Shown piece by piece: positions 8,080 through 18,202 of a DNA stretch of 64,000 bases; the stretch's first letter is position 1; each line of letters starts with the position of its first letter. The DNA is taken from contig CM057347.1 of NCBI GenBank assembly GCA_030015575.1, positions 410,162,248 through 410,226,247 on the forward strand, in the 5' to 3' direction. The notes below the pieces were generated by a model. The model worked only from the letters and a program-made list of their open reading frames with translations, was not told where the DNA came from and ran no database searches. The translations under genes and the position numbers were made by a program. This DNA comes from Agapanthus africanus. Taxonomy: Eukaryota > Streptophyta > Magnoliopsida > Asparagales > Amaryllidaceae.

Positions 8080-10407
8080 CTAAGGACCTTCAAGGGCTGT
8101 TGTGTAAAGAATAAGGGGCTTTCCATTGACTGGGGCGGCCAGCACTGGTGGGTTCTGCATATACTGCTTGATTTCGTCCAGCGCACTTTGGCATTTTTGA
8201 TCCCAGACGAATGAGGTTCCCTTCTTCATCAGGTGACTGTAAGGGCGGCACTTGCTTGAAAGGTTGGCTATAAATCGTCGGATGTACGCGAGCTTCCCTT
8301 GGAGAGACCGCAATTGTTTGAGAGTCCTTGGCAGAGGCATTTCCATGATCACCTTGATCTTTGACGGATCTATCTCGATACCTCGGTGTCGGACGATGAA
8401 TCTTAGGAATTTGCCCGAGGAAACTCCAAATGCGCACTTGAGAGGGTTCATCTTCAGGTTGTATTGCCAAAGGCGTTGAAATATGATCTTCAGATGCTCG
8501 AGATGTTCCTCGTACGATTTGCTTTTCACCACGAGGTCGTCGATATAGCATTCGACGATTTCATGTATGAGGTCATCGAAGATCTTCGTCAGATAGGTGG
8601 CACCAGCGTTCTTTAAACCGAAGGGCATCACTTTGTAGCAGAATATACCCAAAGGGGTCCAGAAAGCGGTGTGCTTCTGGTCTTCGGGATGCATCTTTAT
8701 CTGATTATATCCTGATGAGCCGTCCATGAAGGAGAAAACCTCGTGGGTGGACGTGTTATCGATCATCAGCTCGGTGACTGGCACCGGGAAATCGTCCTTC
8801 GGGCAGGCTTTATTGAGATCCCGAAAGTCTACACATATGCGCACCGTCCCATTCTTCTTCATCACTGGGACGATGTTGGCGATCCAATCAGGGTATTGAA
8901 CCTCTTGGATGAAGCCGGAGTCGATTAGCTTTTTGACCTCAGCGTTAATGCTCATCTCAAGCTCAAGCCGCATTCTTCTCGGTGCTTGTTCGAATGGCTT
9001 GATGTCCGGGGATACTGCCAACTTGTACACAGCAATCTCTGGATCTAATCCTGGCATCTCAGAGTAGTTCCATGCGAAGCAGTCCTTGTACTGTATGAGC
9101 ACGTCCTTGAGTGTCGCCACCCGTTCTTCGGACAGCAGCTCGCTGACAAACGTAGGCCTTGAGTCACTCGTCGTTCCCAAATCAATCTTCTTGAGGTTAT
9201 CTGCAGTAGTGTGTATTCCATCTTCCAGCTCTTTGGGCGCCGGTGGAAACTCTGAGATCACCTCATCACCATTGTTTTCGAAGCACCAAGGGAGGTCATC
9301 CACATTCTCGGGTTCTTCTTTTGATATTATTATCATATGACAAGTACAAGCCCGCTTCCAAGACCGATGTGGATCTGGTTCTGCTCTCGTGGCTTTGGGT
9401 CCATGCTTCTGTGGCGGCGTTACCCTCCAGCTGTCAGATAGAGCGAACTTGCCGAGCCGATACTGATCTTCGACCCAGTTCTTGAAGGTGACGCAGTCTT
9501 CGAGAGGATGCCCTATTACCCTGTGATAAGAGCAATAGTTCGGGTGTAAGACTTCGCCTGCTTGCTCAGGGTGTTTAGACTCCGGCAGTGTAAGCATTTG
9601 ATGCCTTATGGCGAGATCAAGTATCTTCTTTGTCTTATCTTGCGGAAAGGAGTATGCTCGACTCATCTTCTTCATAAGGGACGAATCCAGACCATTTGAT
9701 TCTCGACAGCGTGACTTTTTAGTCCCGCTTTGTCGCTGTCGAACGCCTTTTCCTCTCTTTGACTTATTTCTGCCTCTGCGTCGGGCCTTTTGAACAACAG
9801 GTTGACAGGGAGGAGCATTTTCGTCTTTTGCAGCCTGTTGAAGAAGACGTTGCGTCCTGGCTTTCTCGTAGATGGCCATTTCACGGTTATGGTCGTCCCG
9901 AGCTTTCTGACCCGTTTTCCTGATGAGCTTGTCCATTCGTTCTTCAAATGACGGACTCGGCACTTTGATTGCGGGATCTAGTTTTGGTACGGGGTCGGCA
10001 TTTTCTGACAGGTCATCCTCTTCTTCATCGAAGTTATATATGGCGTAGCTGCTATGGACTCGTTCCCGTTTCCTAGATCTCACATATCCAAGCCCAAGCG
10101 TTTCCATTCTCCCATTGGGCAACTTGCGCTGAGTCCTAGGGACATCCCAAATCCTGTTGTGGAACCGAGCTTGTCGAATAGTCTGTTTTAAAGGTACCCC
10201 TTGGCGCTTCAATAGCCTTTTTAGTCCGTTCATGTAGTATCTGGGCAAACGGATGGGTTGGAGCCTATCAAGCGTAGAATCTGCGCCGTGCGAGATTTCT
10301 TTCTCCACTCTTGTTTCCGTAGACCGGTAGAATAGGATCGCCTTTTCGCCTGGGAGGGACGTAAAATGTTTGCAGGTCTTGCACATTGTAAGCTTCAAGT
10401 GCGTCAA
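8080..10407 (-). pseudogene. pol: Element A pol: knuckle module plus reverse transcriptase
   Basis: A 775-codon frame. The N-terminal 240 residues are a basic linker (RRRGRNKSKRGK). Residues 250-335 are a copy of the gag knuckle module: YSFPQDKT, LAIRHQ, then a CHHC knuckle (Cys292, His295, His300, Cys305) and FKNWVEDQY. Reverse transcriptase follows from about 470: CVDFRDLNKA (525-534), the Asp of FMDGSSGYNQI (562), MPFGLKNAGATY (594-605) and YIDD (621-624). About five residues are missing between NAGATY and KIFDD compared with E. The RT-linked RNase H starts near 730 and is cut by a frameshift at LEGP. A frameshift near 10345 separates this frame from the protease frame. Confidence 0.92.
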
Positions 10408-11440
10408 GGTCTTTGTAGTACTCCCGCGGAATCATGGTAATTTGCAAACTCTGATCATCACCAGGGAATGCTTGTATTGACGGCCAATTGGAGAACACAG
10501 CATTAACCTCATCTTCTGAGTCGATTCCGAAGATCAATATGGGGGCGGACGGCCCCGGGTTGTTGCGTCGATACGGCCCAGCATAAACTATCCCTTCTTC
10601 TTCTTCGGTATCACTCCCGAAAACAGGAATGGTGGCGGCGGCTTTGTTCTCCGGTTTGCGACACCTCTCTGTGTCCTCGAAATCTGGCAAAAAGTATTTT
10701 GCATCTTCGTACTTGCGGACTTCGTTCATGGAGAACGGGTTCAGCTCTCCTGTTACGGTATACTCGAGACCATCCTTGAAATACTTCATACACTGATGTT
10801 GCGTAGAAGGGATGATGTTGTACTCGTGTAACCAAGGACGACCGAGCAAAGCGTTGTAGCATGTCCTGGCGTCAATGACATGAAATTTAATGTCTGTGAC
10901 AAGCAGTCCGAAGCACAGCGTCAGTATCACGGACCCAAGGGTCCGTGATGACTAGGAGTCGAACCCGGAGATGGCGATCTTATCACGAGCGAGGTGTTGA
11001 ACGCTCATGCAGATTTCTTTCAACACTCGCACGTTGAGGAGATTAACGGAAGACCCATTGTCGACCAGGATTTTGCCTATCTTTATATCGTGGCAGTATC
11101 CTGAGATATAGAGGGGACGGTTGTGGTTGCACGTCCCAAGGAGAAGGTCCTCATCACCGAACGTGACATCGGCTGTGTGTACTTCTTCTAGTTCATCCTT
11201 CATCCTTTCTTCGGCGAGGAAGGCCTGGAATTGCTCGGGCTCTTGCAACGCCTTGATTAACGAATCTCTCGCTTCTTGTGATAATAAGAGGGCGTCGAGA
11301 ATGCTGAGCTGAGAGGGTAGCTTCCTCAGGTGTGCTAGGACGTTATAGTCCACCTTGTTCTTTTTTGGCGGGTTTTTGGCAGTCCACTCTTTCATGAATT
11401 GGTCATCCAGAGCGATATCCTCAGCGACTTTTCCTTTCCC
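10268..11440 (-). pseudogene. pol: Element A protease region
   Basis: An aspartic (retropepsin-like) protease that would process the polyprotein. The frame 11395-10952 contains ILVDNGSSVNLL, with the active-site Asp112-Asn-Gly in Tat-type DxGSS form. A TAG at 10949-10951 interrupts where E and G have CAG. The same frame resumes at 10930 with CYNALLGRPWLHEY and HQCMKY, typical of the protease C-terminal part, then an acidic linker with FGSDTEEEEG, up to a frameshift near 10345. Upstream, YNVLAHLRKLPSQL is a conserved linker of this family. The gag stop TGA at 11392-11394 overlaps an ATG in this frame (ATGA). The frame is -1 relative to gag, the same offset as in G. Confidence 0.88.
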
Positions 11441-14400
11441 TTATCATTTCTAGTTGACGGTCCGAGATTCTTTTCTGGAAGCATGCGATTGCGCAGCTGA
11501 ATGTTTTCGCAGGGCTCTGGTTCTTCCTCTTTCCCTAAGATGGATTCTTTAAAGAGAAGGTCGGGAGCCATTTCTTCGTCAGAGTCTCTCCCAAAGGTGA
11601 GAACCTGTGATCCTCCGGCGTTGACTATGCAACAATTGCCAATAATTCCTTTATGCTCCTCGGTCGTACTTCGTCGCTCCCGACGAGTCTTGCGTTTCAT
11701 CCGCTTAACGTGTTGCCGGTGAGCAACATACCCCTGCCACCATCTTTTAAAAGCGTCGCATTCTTCGGTAGGGTGCAAAATCTTTCGATGATATGAGTAG
11801 TAGCTAGGATGCATCTCTGCTTCACCGGGGGTGTTTCCTTCGGAGGGTGGCAGCTTCATCCCCATTGATATGGCTTTAGCAAACCTTTTCCTCGACTTGA
11901 ATCTGTTTTTATCCGCATCGGATGTCTTTTGATTTGGCGGGAGTGCCTCAACTCCTTCGTCTAGTCGCCGGCGTTTGGCTCCTTCTAATATGGCCATCTC
12001 ACGCTCCCGATCGGCTTTACTTTTCGGACGAATCTCATTCAGAAAGGCGTCGATCATCTCGTCTGACGGCCACAAAAGTTCCGGCTCGGGCTCTGCCCCC
12101 AGTTTTTCTGTGCAGGGCGCTTCTTCATTGTCCAGCGATGAATGAGAGATCACGTGGCATCTTGCGACGTGATCCGAGTCTCCCCCATCATTTTCGTCCT
12201 CAAGGACATGGCTGAGGAACTCTTGAAGCGTGATGGGGGTCCGCGCTTTCTGATTATATTCTTCCAGCGCGTCGATCTGTTTCTGCAAGTCCGTGCGCTT
12301 GTCACTAGGCTTCACGGGCTTTTTGGATCTCTTCTTCTTTTTCGCAGATTTCGACGGCTGGGTGTGAGTACTTGAGCCATCACCACCGATCTTTGGAGTT
12401 AGGTGCGGCTTCAGCATCCCTTTGATGATTTGAGGTTCAAGCGAGTTCTTCCACCTGATCGCTAGGCATGAATGAAGATCATTCAGCATCTTTTTGGTTT
12501 TGGATGAAAGCACGACCTCCCATGGAGCTTCCTCAACAAAAGAGCATGTTGCCCCTGGTGTGTCCGTCTTCTTCGGAGTATGTGGCTGTGGTGGGTTTAC
12601 CTTCCACTTCTTAGACAGCGTAAACTTGCCTTGTAGGTACTGATCTTCGATCCATCCCTTAAAGACGAAGCAATCCTCGATCGGATGGCTTACCGTTTGG
12701 TGGTAAGGGCAATAATTGGGATTATTCACTTTGCTGGGTTGCGGTGGTCGCCTTGGATTTGGCAAATTGATAAGCCTGTTGCGCACCGCCAGCTCGAATA
12801 GACTCTTCGTTTTGTCCCGTGGGAATGAGTAAGGACGCTTCATTTTCTCATTGTAATAGCGCCGTCTCTCCTCCAGTTGATCCGCTAGCTTTGGGGTACT
12901 GGGCTGCTGTTGGGTGTTTGCAACGAAGATCGCCTTCCCTTTACCCTTTTCGTTCCGCGGTTCCGGTTTCGGAGGAGACGGTCTGTGACCCATTTGATCC
13001 ATCTGGGCTAACTTATCAATTAACGCCTGGAACGTGGTCAGTTTAAAGAACATCATGAACTGTGAAATAGTTTCATGAGGGTCTAAGGTGCCCACGAACA
13101 TGCCCACCGCTGGCGCTTCTTCGATGTGCTGTTCGCACTTCGACCATAAGTTCCTCCATCGGATTGCATATTGGACCCAAGTTTCACCCGGCTTCACTCT
13201 TGCATTAATCAAAGCTGTTATCGGGGTGCGTTCGCTGGCGCTCGCGAAATGCTGGGTAAACAATAATTCCATTTCAGCGAAGGTTTTGACGGAGTCATTC
13301 GGAAGTTCAGAGTACCATTCAAATGTCATCTCCGATAAACTACCGACGAACTGGCGAAGCAACAATTTATCATCATCGCCGGTATTTCCACAAAGAGCCC
13401 TGAACTGGGCAACATGTTGATGGGGATTTCCAGTCCCCTTATAGACATGGAATTTCGGTATTATATAGCCCGGCGGGTACTTGATCTGATCATACCAGCT
13501 CGGATATGGTCTCCCCGTCCTGACAACTTGACCATCTGCCTCAGTTGCCTGGTGAACTCGTATCTGCTGGGCTATGTATTCGTCCAGGTCAGCCTTGGAA
13601 ATTGTCTCCTCTCTGGCCGTTGAAAGAGCCGGTGGAGGATTCGGCGTCTCTCCTTTATCGTCTTCAACAATGATCGGAGGGTCTTCAGCTGGAGGGTCCG
13701 GCTGTAACATCATCCCTACCATGTCCTGAAACAGAAGGGCCATTCGTTTTATATTAGCTGCTTGTTCCGCAGCCTCTTTGTCCTTCTTCTCAAGTATCCT
13801 GCGAAGGAATTCAGCGTCAGTTTCTTGATCCTGGCGTTGATCCGAGGACGCTTCGGGGCTTTCTTTTGGCCCAGTGAGTGCGGCCATCGCATTCATCATT
13901 TCTTGGAGATTCTGCTGCTCCTCCTGAGCTTTAGTCACCGATCGCGTAAGCGGTCTATGACCTGTAGATGTACGACTATCCTCTTTCCCGGACACCATGT
14001 AGACCGTATACACCACCATGCCTCCAGACTTAGGGCGTTTAGGTTTACTGTCTTTGACATTTGCTGCAGGCGTGGGGACTTTCTCCGGCCTTCTTCTTTT
14101 TTGAGTAGTCAACATGGAGGGAGCCGTTGCAGCGGGCACCCAAGTGGTTGTCGTCCTTTGTGGTTTGACAGGACGGTTCTTTTCTTCCTGAACTTTCACC
14201 TTCTTCTGCCGGTGAGAGTGATTTCGAATGATTACTGAGTCCTGAACCCGTCGCCAGACCTTGTAAATTTTGGAGGACAGCCGTTGAGGGGGCTGCTCTG
14301 GCTTTGTTTCTGTAACATTCTCCGCAGGTGGAGGGGATCTTTTCAGCGTAGCGGTCGGAGAGTTTCTGCGCACCTTGTTGAGCATTTCAAAACTGTTCCC

Positions 14401-15090
14401 AGTCGGAACAGCAGCATTGATTTCCACCGTTGGAGCTGGTGGGGTCAGCTCAGAGGGGGAGTTGCCCTCGGCCTTCCTTACTCGGCGCCAGTGGCGACGT
14501 CGAGCGTGTCGGGTTGTTGGAGTTGGTTCGGCAATGGGGATGGATTCGTATTGCCCCCTGTCTAGATGAGGCACCGCTGTTGCCAGCCTCTTGAAGACTG
14601 ATGCCTTTCGAGTAGCGGTATCCAACCTGTCAAAGACAGACCTTCGAGCAGGAACGGGAGCCGGGATAGTCAGTCTTGTAAAGACCGACTCTTTGGCAGG
14701 AGAAGCCGCCTTGACGACTTCAGGAGCAGATATGGCTATCTTCCTCGGGACGGCCACTTCAGGGGTCATGAGCTTCTTGACAGGCCCATCGGAGTTCAGG
14801 TTCAGTCTGGTGAAGACCGAGGAGTTGGCATTGGACGACCCGTTGAGAGGGGCCGTTATAGTAGTGAGCCGATCGAAGACTGACTTCTTATGCGCTTCCT
14901 TTGGCAGCGGGATATTAACGTTCACTGGCCGGAGTATAGTCCCGAAGAACAAACCGGTGGTAGCCTGAGTCACTTGCTCCACAGGCATAGTGAATAGGGA
15001 AGCAGCCTGCGGTCCATAGGCTACACCTCCAGATGAGGCGGAGCGTCGGTTGCATTTGCAGTTGGAGCAGCTTGAGCAGTTGCCAACCAT
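11392..15090 (-). CDS. gag: Element A gag polyprotein, complete frame
   Basis: It forms the virus-like particle that packages element RNA. The frame is open for 1244 codons from 15126; I choose Met13 (15088-15090), because it follows a putative splice acceptor and matches the start in E and G. Residue numbers are from 15126. An N-terminal Cys cluster (CSSCSNCKC) is followed by five SVFxRL words (82, 103, 147, 163, 176), an Arg-rich patch (HARRRHWRRVRK), and a conserved YTVYMVSGKE. A coiled coil runs about 398-475. The capsid-like Retrotrans_gag core lies at about 555-715 (EWYSELPNDSVKTF, KPGETWVQYAIRWRNL). Next are a CHHC knuckle (Cys806, His809, His814, Cys819), a Lys-rich stretch and a second knuckle whose first Cys is Tyr1110. 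It is far longer than simple gypsy gags, and is the only gag here without a stop or frameshift. Confidence 0.92.
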   Translation of the reverse strand: MVGNCSSCSNCKCNRRSASSGGVAYGPQAASLFTMPVEQVTQATTGLFFGTILRPVNVNIPLPKEAHKKSVFDRLTTITAPLNGSSNANSSVFTRLNLNSDGPVKKLMTPEVAVPRKIAISAPEVVKAASPAKESVFTRLTIPAPVPARRSVFDRLDTATRKASVFKRLATAVPHLDRGQYESIPIAEPTPTTRHARRRHWRRVRKAEGNSPSELTPPAPTVEINAAVPTGNSFEMLNKVRRNSPTATLKRSPPPAENVTETKPEQPPQRLSSKIYKVWRRVQDSVIIRNHSHRQKKVKVQEEKNRPVKPQRTTTTWVPAATAPSMLTTQKRRRPEKVPTPAANVKDSKPKRPKSGGMVVYTVYMVSGKEDSRTSTGHRPLTRSVTKAQEEQQNLQEMMNAMAALTGPKESPEASSDQRQDQETDAEFLRRILEKKDKEAAEQAANIKRMALLFQDMVGMMLQPDPPAEDPPIIVEDDKGETPNPPPALSTAREETISKADLDEYIAQQIRVHQATEADGQVVRTGRPYPSWYDQIKYPPGYIIPKFHVYKGTGNPHQHVAQFRALCGNTGDDDKLLLRQFVGSLSEMTFEWYSELPNDSVKTFAEMELLFTQHFASASERTPITALINARVKPGETWVQYAIRWRNLWSKCEQHIEEAPAVGMFVGTLDPHETISQFMMFFKLTTFQALIDKLAQMDQMGHRPSPPKPEPRNEKGKGKAIFVANTQQQPSTPKLADQLEERRRYYNEKMKRPYSFPRDKTKSLFELAVRNRLINLPNPRRPPQPSKVNNPNYCPYHQTVSHPIEDCFVFKGWIEDQYLQGKFTLSKKWKVNPPQPHTPKKTDTPGATCSFVEEAPWEVVLSSKTKKMLNDLHSCLAIRWKNSLEPQIIKGMLKPHLTPKIGGDGSSTHTQPSKSAKKKKRSKKPVKPSDKRTDLQKQIDALEEYNQKARTPITLQEFLSHVLEDENDGGDSDHVARCHVISHSSLDNEEAPCTEKLGAEPEPELLWPSDEMIDAFLNEIRPKSKADREREMAILEGAKRRRLDEGVEALPPNQKTSDADKNRFKSRKRFAKAISMGMKLPPSEGNTPGEAEMHPSYYSYHRKILHPTEECDAFKRWWQGYVAHRQHVKRMKRKTRRERRSTTEEHKGIIGNCCIVNAGGSQVLTFGRDSDEEMAPDLLFKESILGKEEEPEPCENIQLRNRMLPEKNLGPSTRNDKGKEKSLRISLWMTNS

Positions 15091-15105
15091 TGATCCTTTT
15101 GCTTT

Positions 15106-15135
15106 CTGCAGCAAACGAAACACCAAATCTTAGTA
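15106..15135 (-). promoter_or_regulatory. Putative 3' splice site in element A leader
   Basis: On the minus strand a branch-point-like TACTAAG (15129-15135) is followed after about 22 bases by TTTGCTGCAG ending at 15106, with the gag ATG 16 bases beyond. The same words at the same spacing precede gag in E and G. No donor could be fixed by eye. Confidence 0.4.
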
Positions 15136-15220
15136 CTTCGAAACCCAAGGGTAACCATTAGCGAACCACGATTGGTTCGTGAATCATGACACACGAAGTG
15201 TGGAGTGGAAAGAGGAAAAG

Positions 15221-15238
15221 GTCCTACCGGGCGAGCCA
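15221..15238 (-). other. Primer-binding site of element A
   Basis: Minus strand TGGCTCGCCCGGTAGGAC, five bases (GATTC) inside the LTR end, complementary to a tRNA 3' end finishing in CCA. H, E and G have the same site with one to three changes. I do not assign the tRNA. Confidence 0.85.
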
Positions 15239-15660
15239 GAATCTGTTCCCCTCCGAAAGACGGCGCGACAGAACGTCTTGCCTGAAATTCAAGGCAGATG
15301 CTAATTGGTGCTATCCGTCCACCTCTTCGAAGATGCCAAGTTGATTTATGACACCATGTATCGAAAGTTTAAACGGATGCGGCTGATGTAGCAGACTTCG
15401 TCAGATTCCCCCTCGATTGAGGGGTTTTTGATTGTGGGGACGCTCTTCCCTGCAGGCGCAAGCCCCTGCAGTTAATTACGCTACCGCATCGCGGTAACAA
15501 CTTTCTCCTTCTCTAGATGGTCACTTCGTGTCGTGGGTGTTTGTTTTGTTTGTGGTTGCCCGTGGATTGTATACGGAGACTAAGTTATGTTGTCGCCCGT
15601 AGGGCGTGGACTAGTCCAAATCCGTATCTTTCTTAGATTTGGGTTTGATAGTTTGGGTTT

Positions 15661-15800
15661 AAGGATACGTTAGCCTCATTTGAGACTAAGATCAACTTAA
15701 ACGTTTGTTAAGGATACGTTAGTCTAATTTTAGACTAAGATCAACTTAACGGTTTGTTAAGGATACGTTAGTCTCATTTCAGACTAAGATCAACTTAACG
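15661..15800. repeat. 49-bp tandem repeat, three units
   Basis: Units start at 15661, 15710 and 15759 (AAGGATACGTTAG). Each contains an inverted repeat whose arms are TTAGTCT/AGACTAA or close variants, with AT-rich loops, then ATCAACTTAA. Relatives occur in the LTRs of B, E and G. Confidence 0.88.
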
Positions 15801-15900
15801 GGATCGTTTAGATCCAACAAAAGAGCATTTGGGCTCTATTGTTTAGTTTAGGGACATTGCGGTCAATTACCAGTTTAAGGACATGGTGGTCCATTGTTAG

Positions 15901-16332
15901 TTTAAAGACATCCCGGTCAAGGCTAAGGACATCATAGTCCGTGGATTTAAGGACTCCACAGTCCAATGTTAGTTTTAAGACATCACGGTCAAGGTTAAGG
16001 ACATCATAGTCCGTGGATTTAAAGACTCCACAGTCCAATGTTAGTTTTAAGACATCTCGGTCAAGGTTAAGGACCTCATAGTCCATGAGTTTAAGGACCC
16101 TACAGTCCATTGTTAGTTTTAAGACATCATGGTCAAGGTTAAGGACCTTATAGTCCGTGGATTTAAGGACTCCACAGTCCAATGTTAGTTTTAAGACATC
16201 ACGGTTAAGGTTAAGGACCTCATAGTCCATGAGTTTAAGGACCCCACAGTCCATTGTTAGTTTTAAGACATCACGGTCAAGGTTAAGGACCTCATAGTCC
16301 ATGAGTTTAAGGACCCCACAGTTCATGAAATG
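15901..16332 (-). repeat. 72-bp tandem repeat in LTR A, six units
   Basis: Units start at 15901, 15973, 16045, 16117, 16189 and 16261. Sequence and period match the array in A's 3' region (3315-3602). Unit variants swap GGACTCCACAGTCC for GGACCCCACAGTCC-like hairpins. The minus-strand open frame across it (15808-16326) is a by-product of the 72-bp period. Confidence 0.92.
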
Positions 16333-16429
16333 TATGGTTGTCAGGACCCGTCACCTCTTTGAAGACGTTGAGGAATTACAACGACAAATATCAAAGGAGT
16401 GAAGAGATGTACCCTTGAACCCAGGATGG

Positions 16430-17700
16430 ATTAAATGATCTATAGCCCAGTTTTGGAACTAAGACCAATTAATTATATCATGAGCTCATTGACTCAGTTA
16501 AGTTTGAATTGAAGACTTATGGCCTTCCTGGGCTAAGTCCAATCATGTTTGGAATATTGGCCCTCTGTTGGCCCATTAGACATATTCAATTGCAGGGGAG
16601 GCTTTGCCTCTAGAAAATTAGCCAATTGGGCTAAAACTAGTGTTAAACACTAAAAAGTTATGATTATCAAATTAGTGTTAAACACTAACAGATAACAGTG
16701 TTAAACACTGGCAACAAAATGATCAGATTAGTATCAAACATTAACAGAGGGGGGATCACGTGGGAGCACGTGATGGCACCAAAAAGTGGGGCCAGATCCC
16801 CTTCATTTTGTTCTGCAGATAAGTGTTTAATACTTTTAATTCTCACAGCCATCACGTGTGGGCACGTGATGGGTGCTCATGCCTTGATTTATTAGCATAT
16901 TCACTGGGGATCACGTGAGGGCGCCCAGCGCTTCTTTCTTGTGAATCTTTTACAGGGGTCACGTGGGGCACGTGAGGCGTTGCCTCAAAGTTCTTTTCTT
17001 GTAGATCTTTACAGGGGTCACATAGGGACACGTGACCCTGATTCTTTGCATATTTAAAGATCTGTTCATCTTTTAAGAGTTAAATTCTTCATAGGGTTAA
17101 ACCCTAGTAATAACTTTAGAGGAATTAAATTCTTACTTTCTTTTTGATGAATGATATTCTTGGATAGGGTTAAACCCTAATTTACATTTTGTAGGAATTA
17201 AATTCCCACTTTCTTTTTGAAGAATGACATTCTTGGATAGGGTTAAACCCTAATTTACACTCTGTAGGAATTAAATTCCCATATATATGAAGAATTAAGT
17301 TCTGGCATAGGGTGAAGCCCTAATTTCTTTTTAAGGGGAATTAAATTCCTGTGAGTTTGAGAGAATTAAATTCTCAACTAGGGTAAAGCCCTAGTTCTGT
17401 CCATCTTGAAGGAATTAAATTCCTATATTTTTAGAGAATTAAATTCGCAGAACTCAATTCCTCCTCTGTGTTTTAGATCTGCATGGCAGGATTTCGACCC
17501 GATGAGAATTAAATTCTCAACCTATGAGGAGATGTGCACTGTGCAGATCTTCAACCAGAGAAAGAACTAAGCTCTTTTCTTTTTATATAAGAGTTAAACT
17601 CTTGGATTGAGAATTAAATTCTCTTTTTGAAGCCTTTACCCCCTTTTCCTTTCTTACCTAGGGTTTTTCTTGTAGAGAATTAAATTCTTCTTTTTTTTCT
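16430..17700. repeat. Palindromic-word tract of LTR A
   Basis: Dense 13-17-base palindromes with a single central base: CAGTGTTAAACACTG (16696-16710), AGGGTTAAACCCT (17093-17105), GAGAATTAAATTCTC (17361-17375), and many others differing in arms but keeping TT-A-AA in the centre. CACGTG pairs lie at 16757-16774 and 16851-16872. In element sense the tract is downstream of the TATA box, so it would be transcribed into the leader of the element RNA. Confidence 0.85.
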
Positions 17701-17757
17701 TTCTGAATTTTTAAGATTCCAAGGCTCTATATCTCTTCAACTCTCTCCTTTGGCTTC

Positions 17758-17765
17758 TATTTATA
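17758..17765 (-). promoter_or_regulatory. TATA box of LTR A
   Basis: TATAAATA on the minus strand, in the context CTCCTATAAATAGAAG. LTRs of B, E and G have TATATAAA in the equivalent place, followed by a short CT- or GA-rich start region. Confidence 0.6.
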
Positions 17766-18084
17766 GGAGAAGGAAAAGAATCAATCTGTTTGGTAAATCT
17801 TTCATTGAAAGATTTGATTTGTTTTCATCATTGATCCGGGCCTTTAGAATATTAAGTGAATTTTATTCACCGTTGGATTTTAAATCCAAAGATATTCTTT
17901 CTGTTATTTCGGTAAGATTTAGGGGAAATCTTTCCATGTCCAAGATTTTTCTATAAATTGGTGATATTTAATCACCCTCGGATTCTTAATCCAAAGGTTT
18001 TACATAATTCTTCTCCATTTTGGAAAGATTTAAATGATCTTATTCAGAATTTAATTCTATTGAACAGCAGGGCTTTTAAAACCA

Positions 18085-18202
18085 GTCACGTGTTGCCACG
18101 TGACCATTAGTCACGTGTGAGCACGTGACCCCCTGAAGGGACTCCTCTTCTGCGCTCTGCTCTTTGTCGCTGCTTTACCATCACGTGGCAGCACGTGATG
18201 CT
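18085..18202. promoter_or_regulatory. Paired CACGTG (G-box) palindromes upstream of the LTR A TATA box
   Basis: Three dyads in about 115 bp: TCACGTG-ttgc-CACGTGA (near 18088), TCACGTG-tgag-CACGTGA (near 18112) and TCACGTG-gcag-CACGTGA (near 18181). CACGTG is the core bound by plant bZIP and bHLH factors; a promoter role here is inferred from position. Confidence 0.5.
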
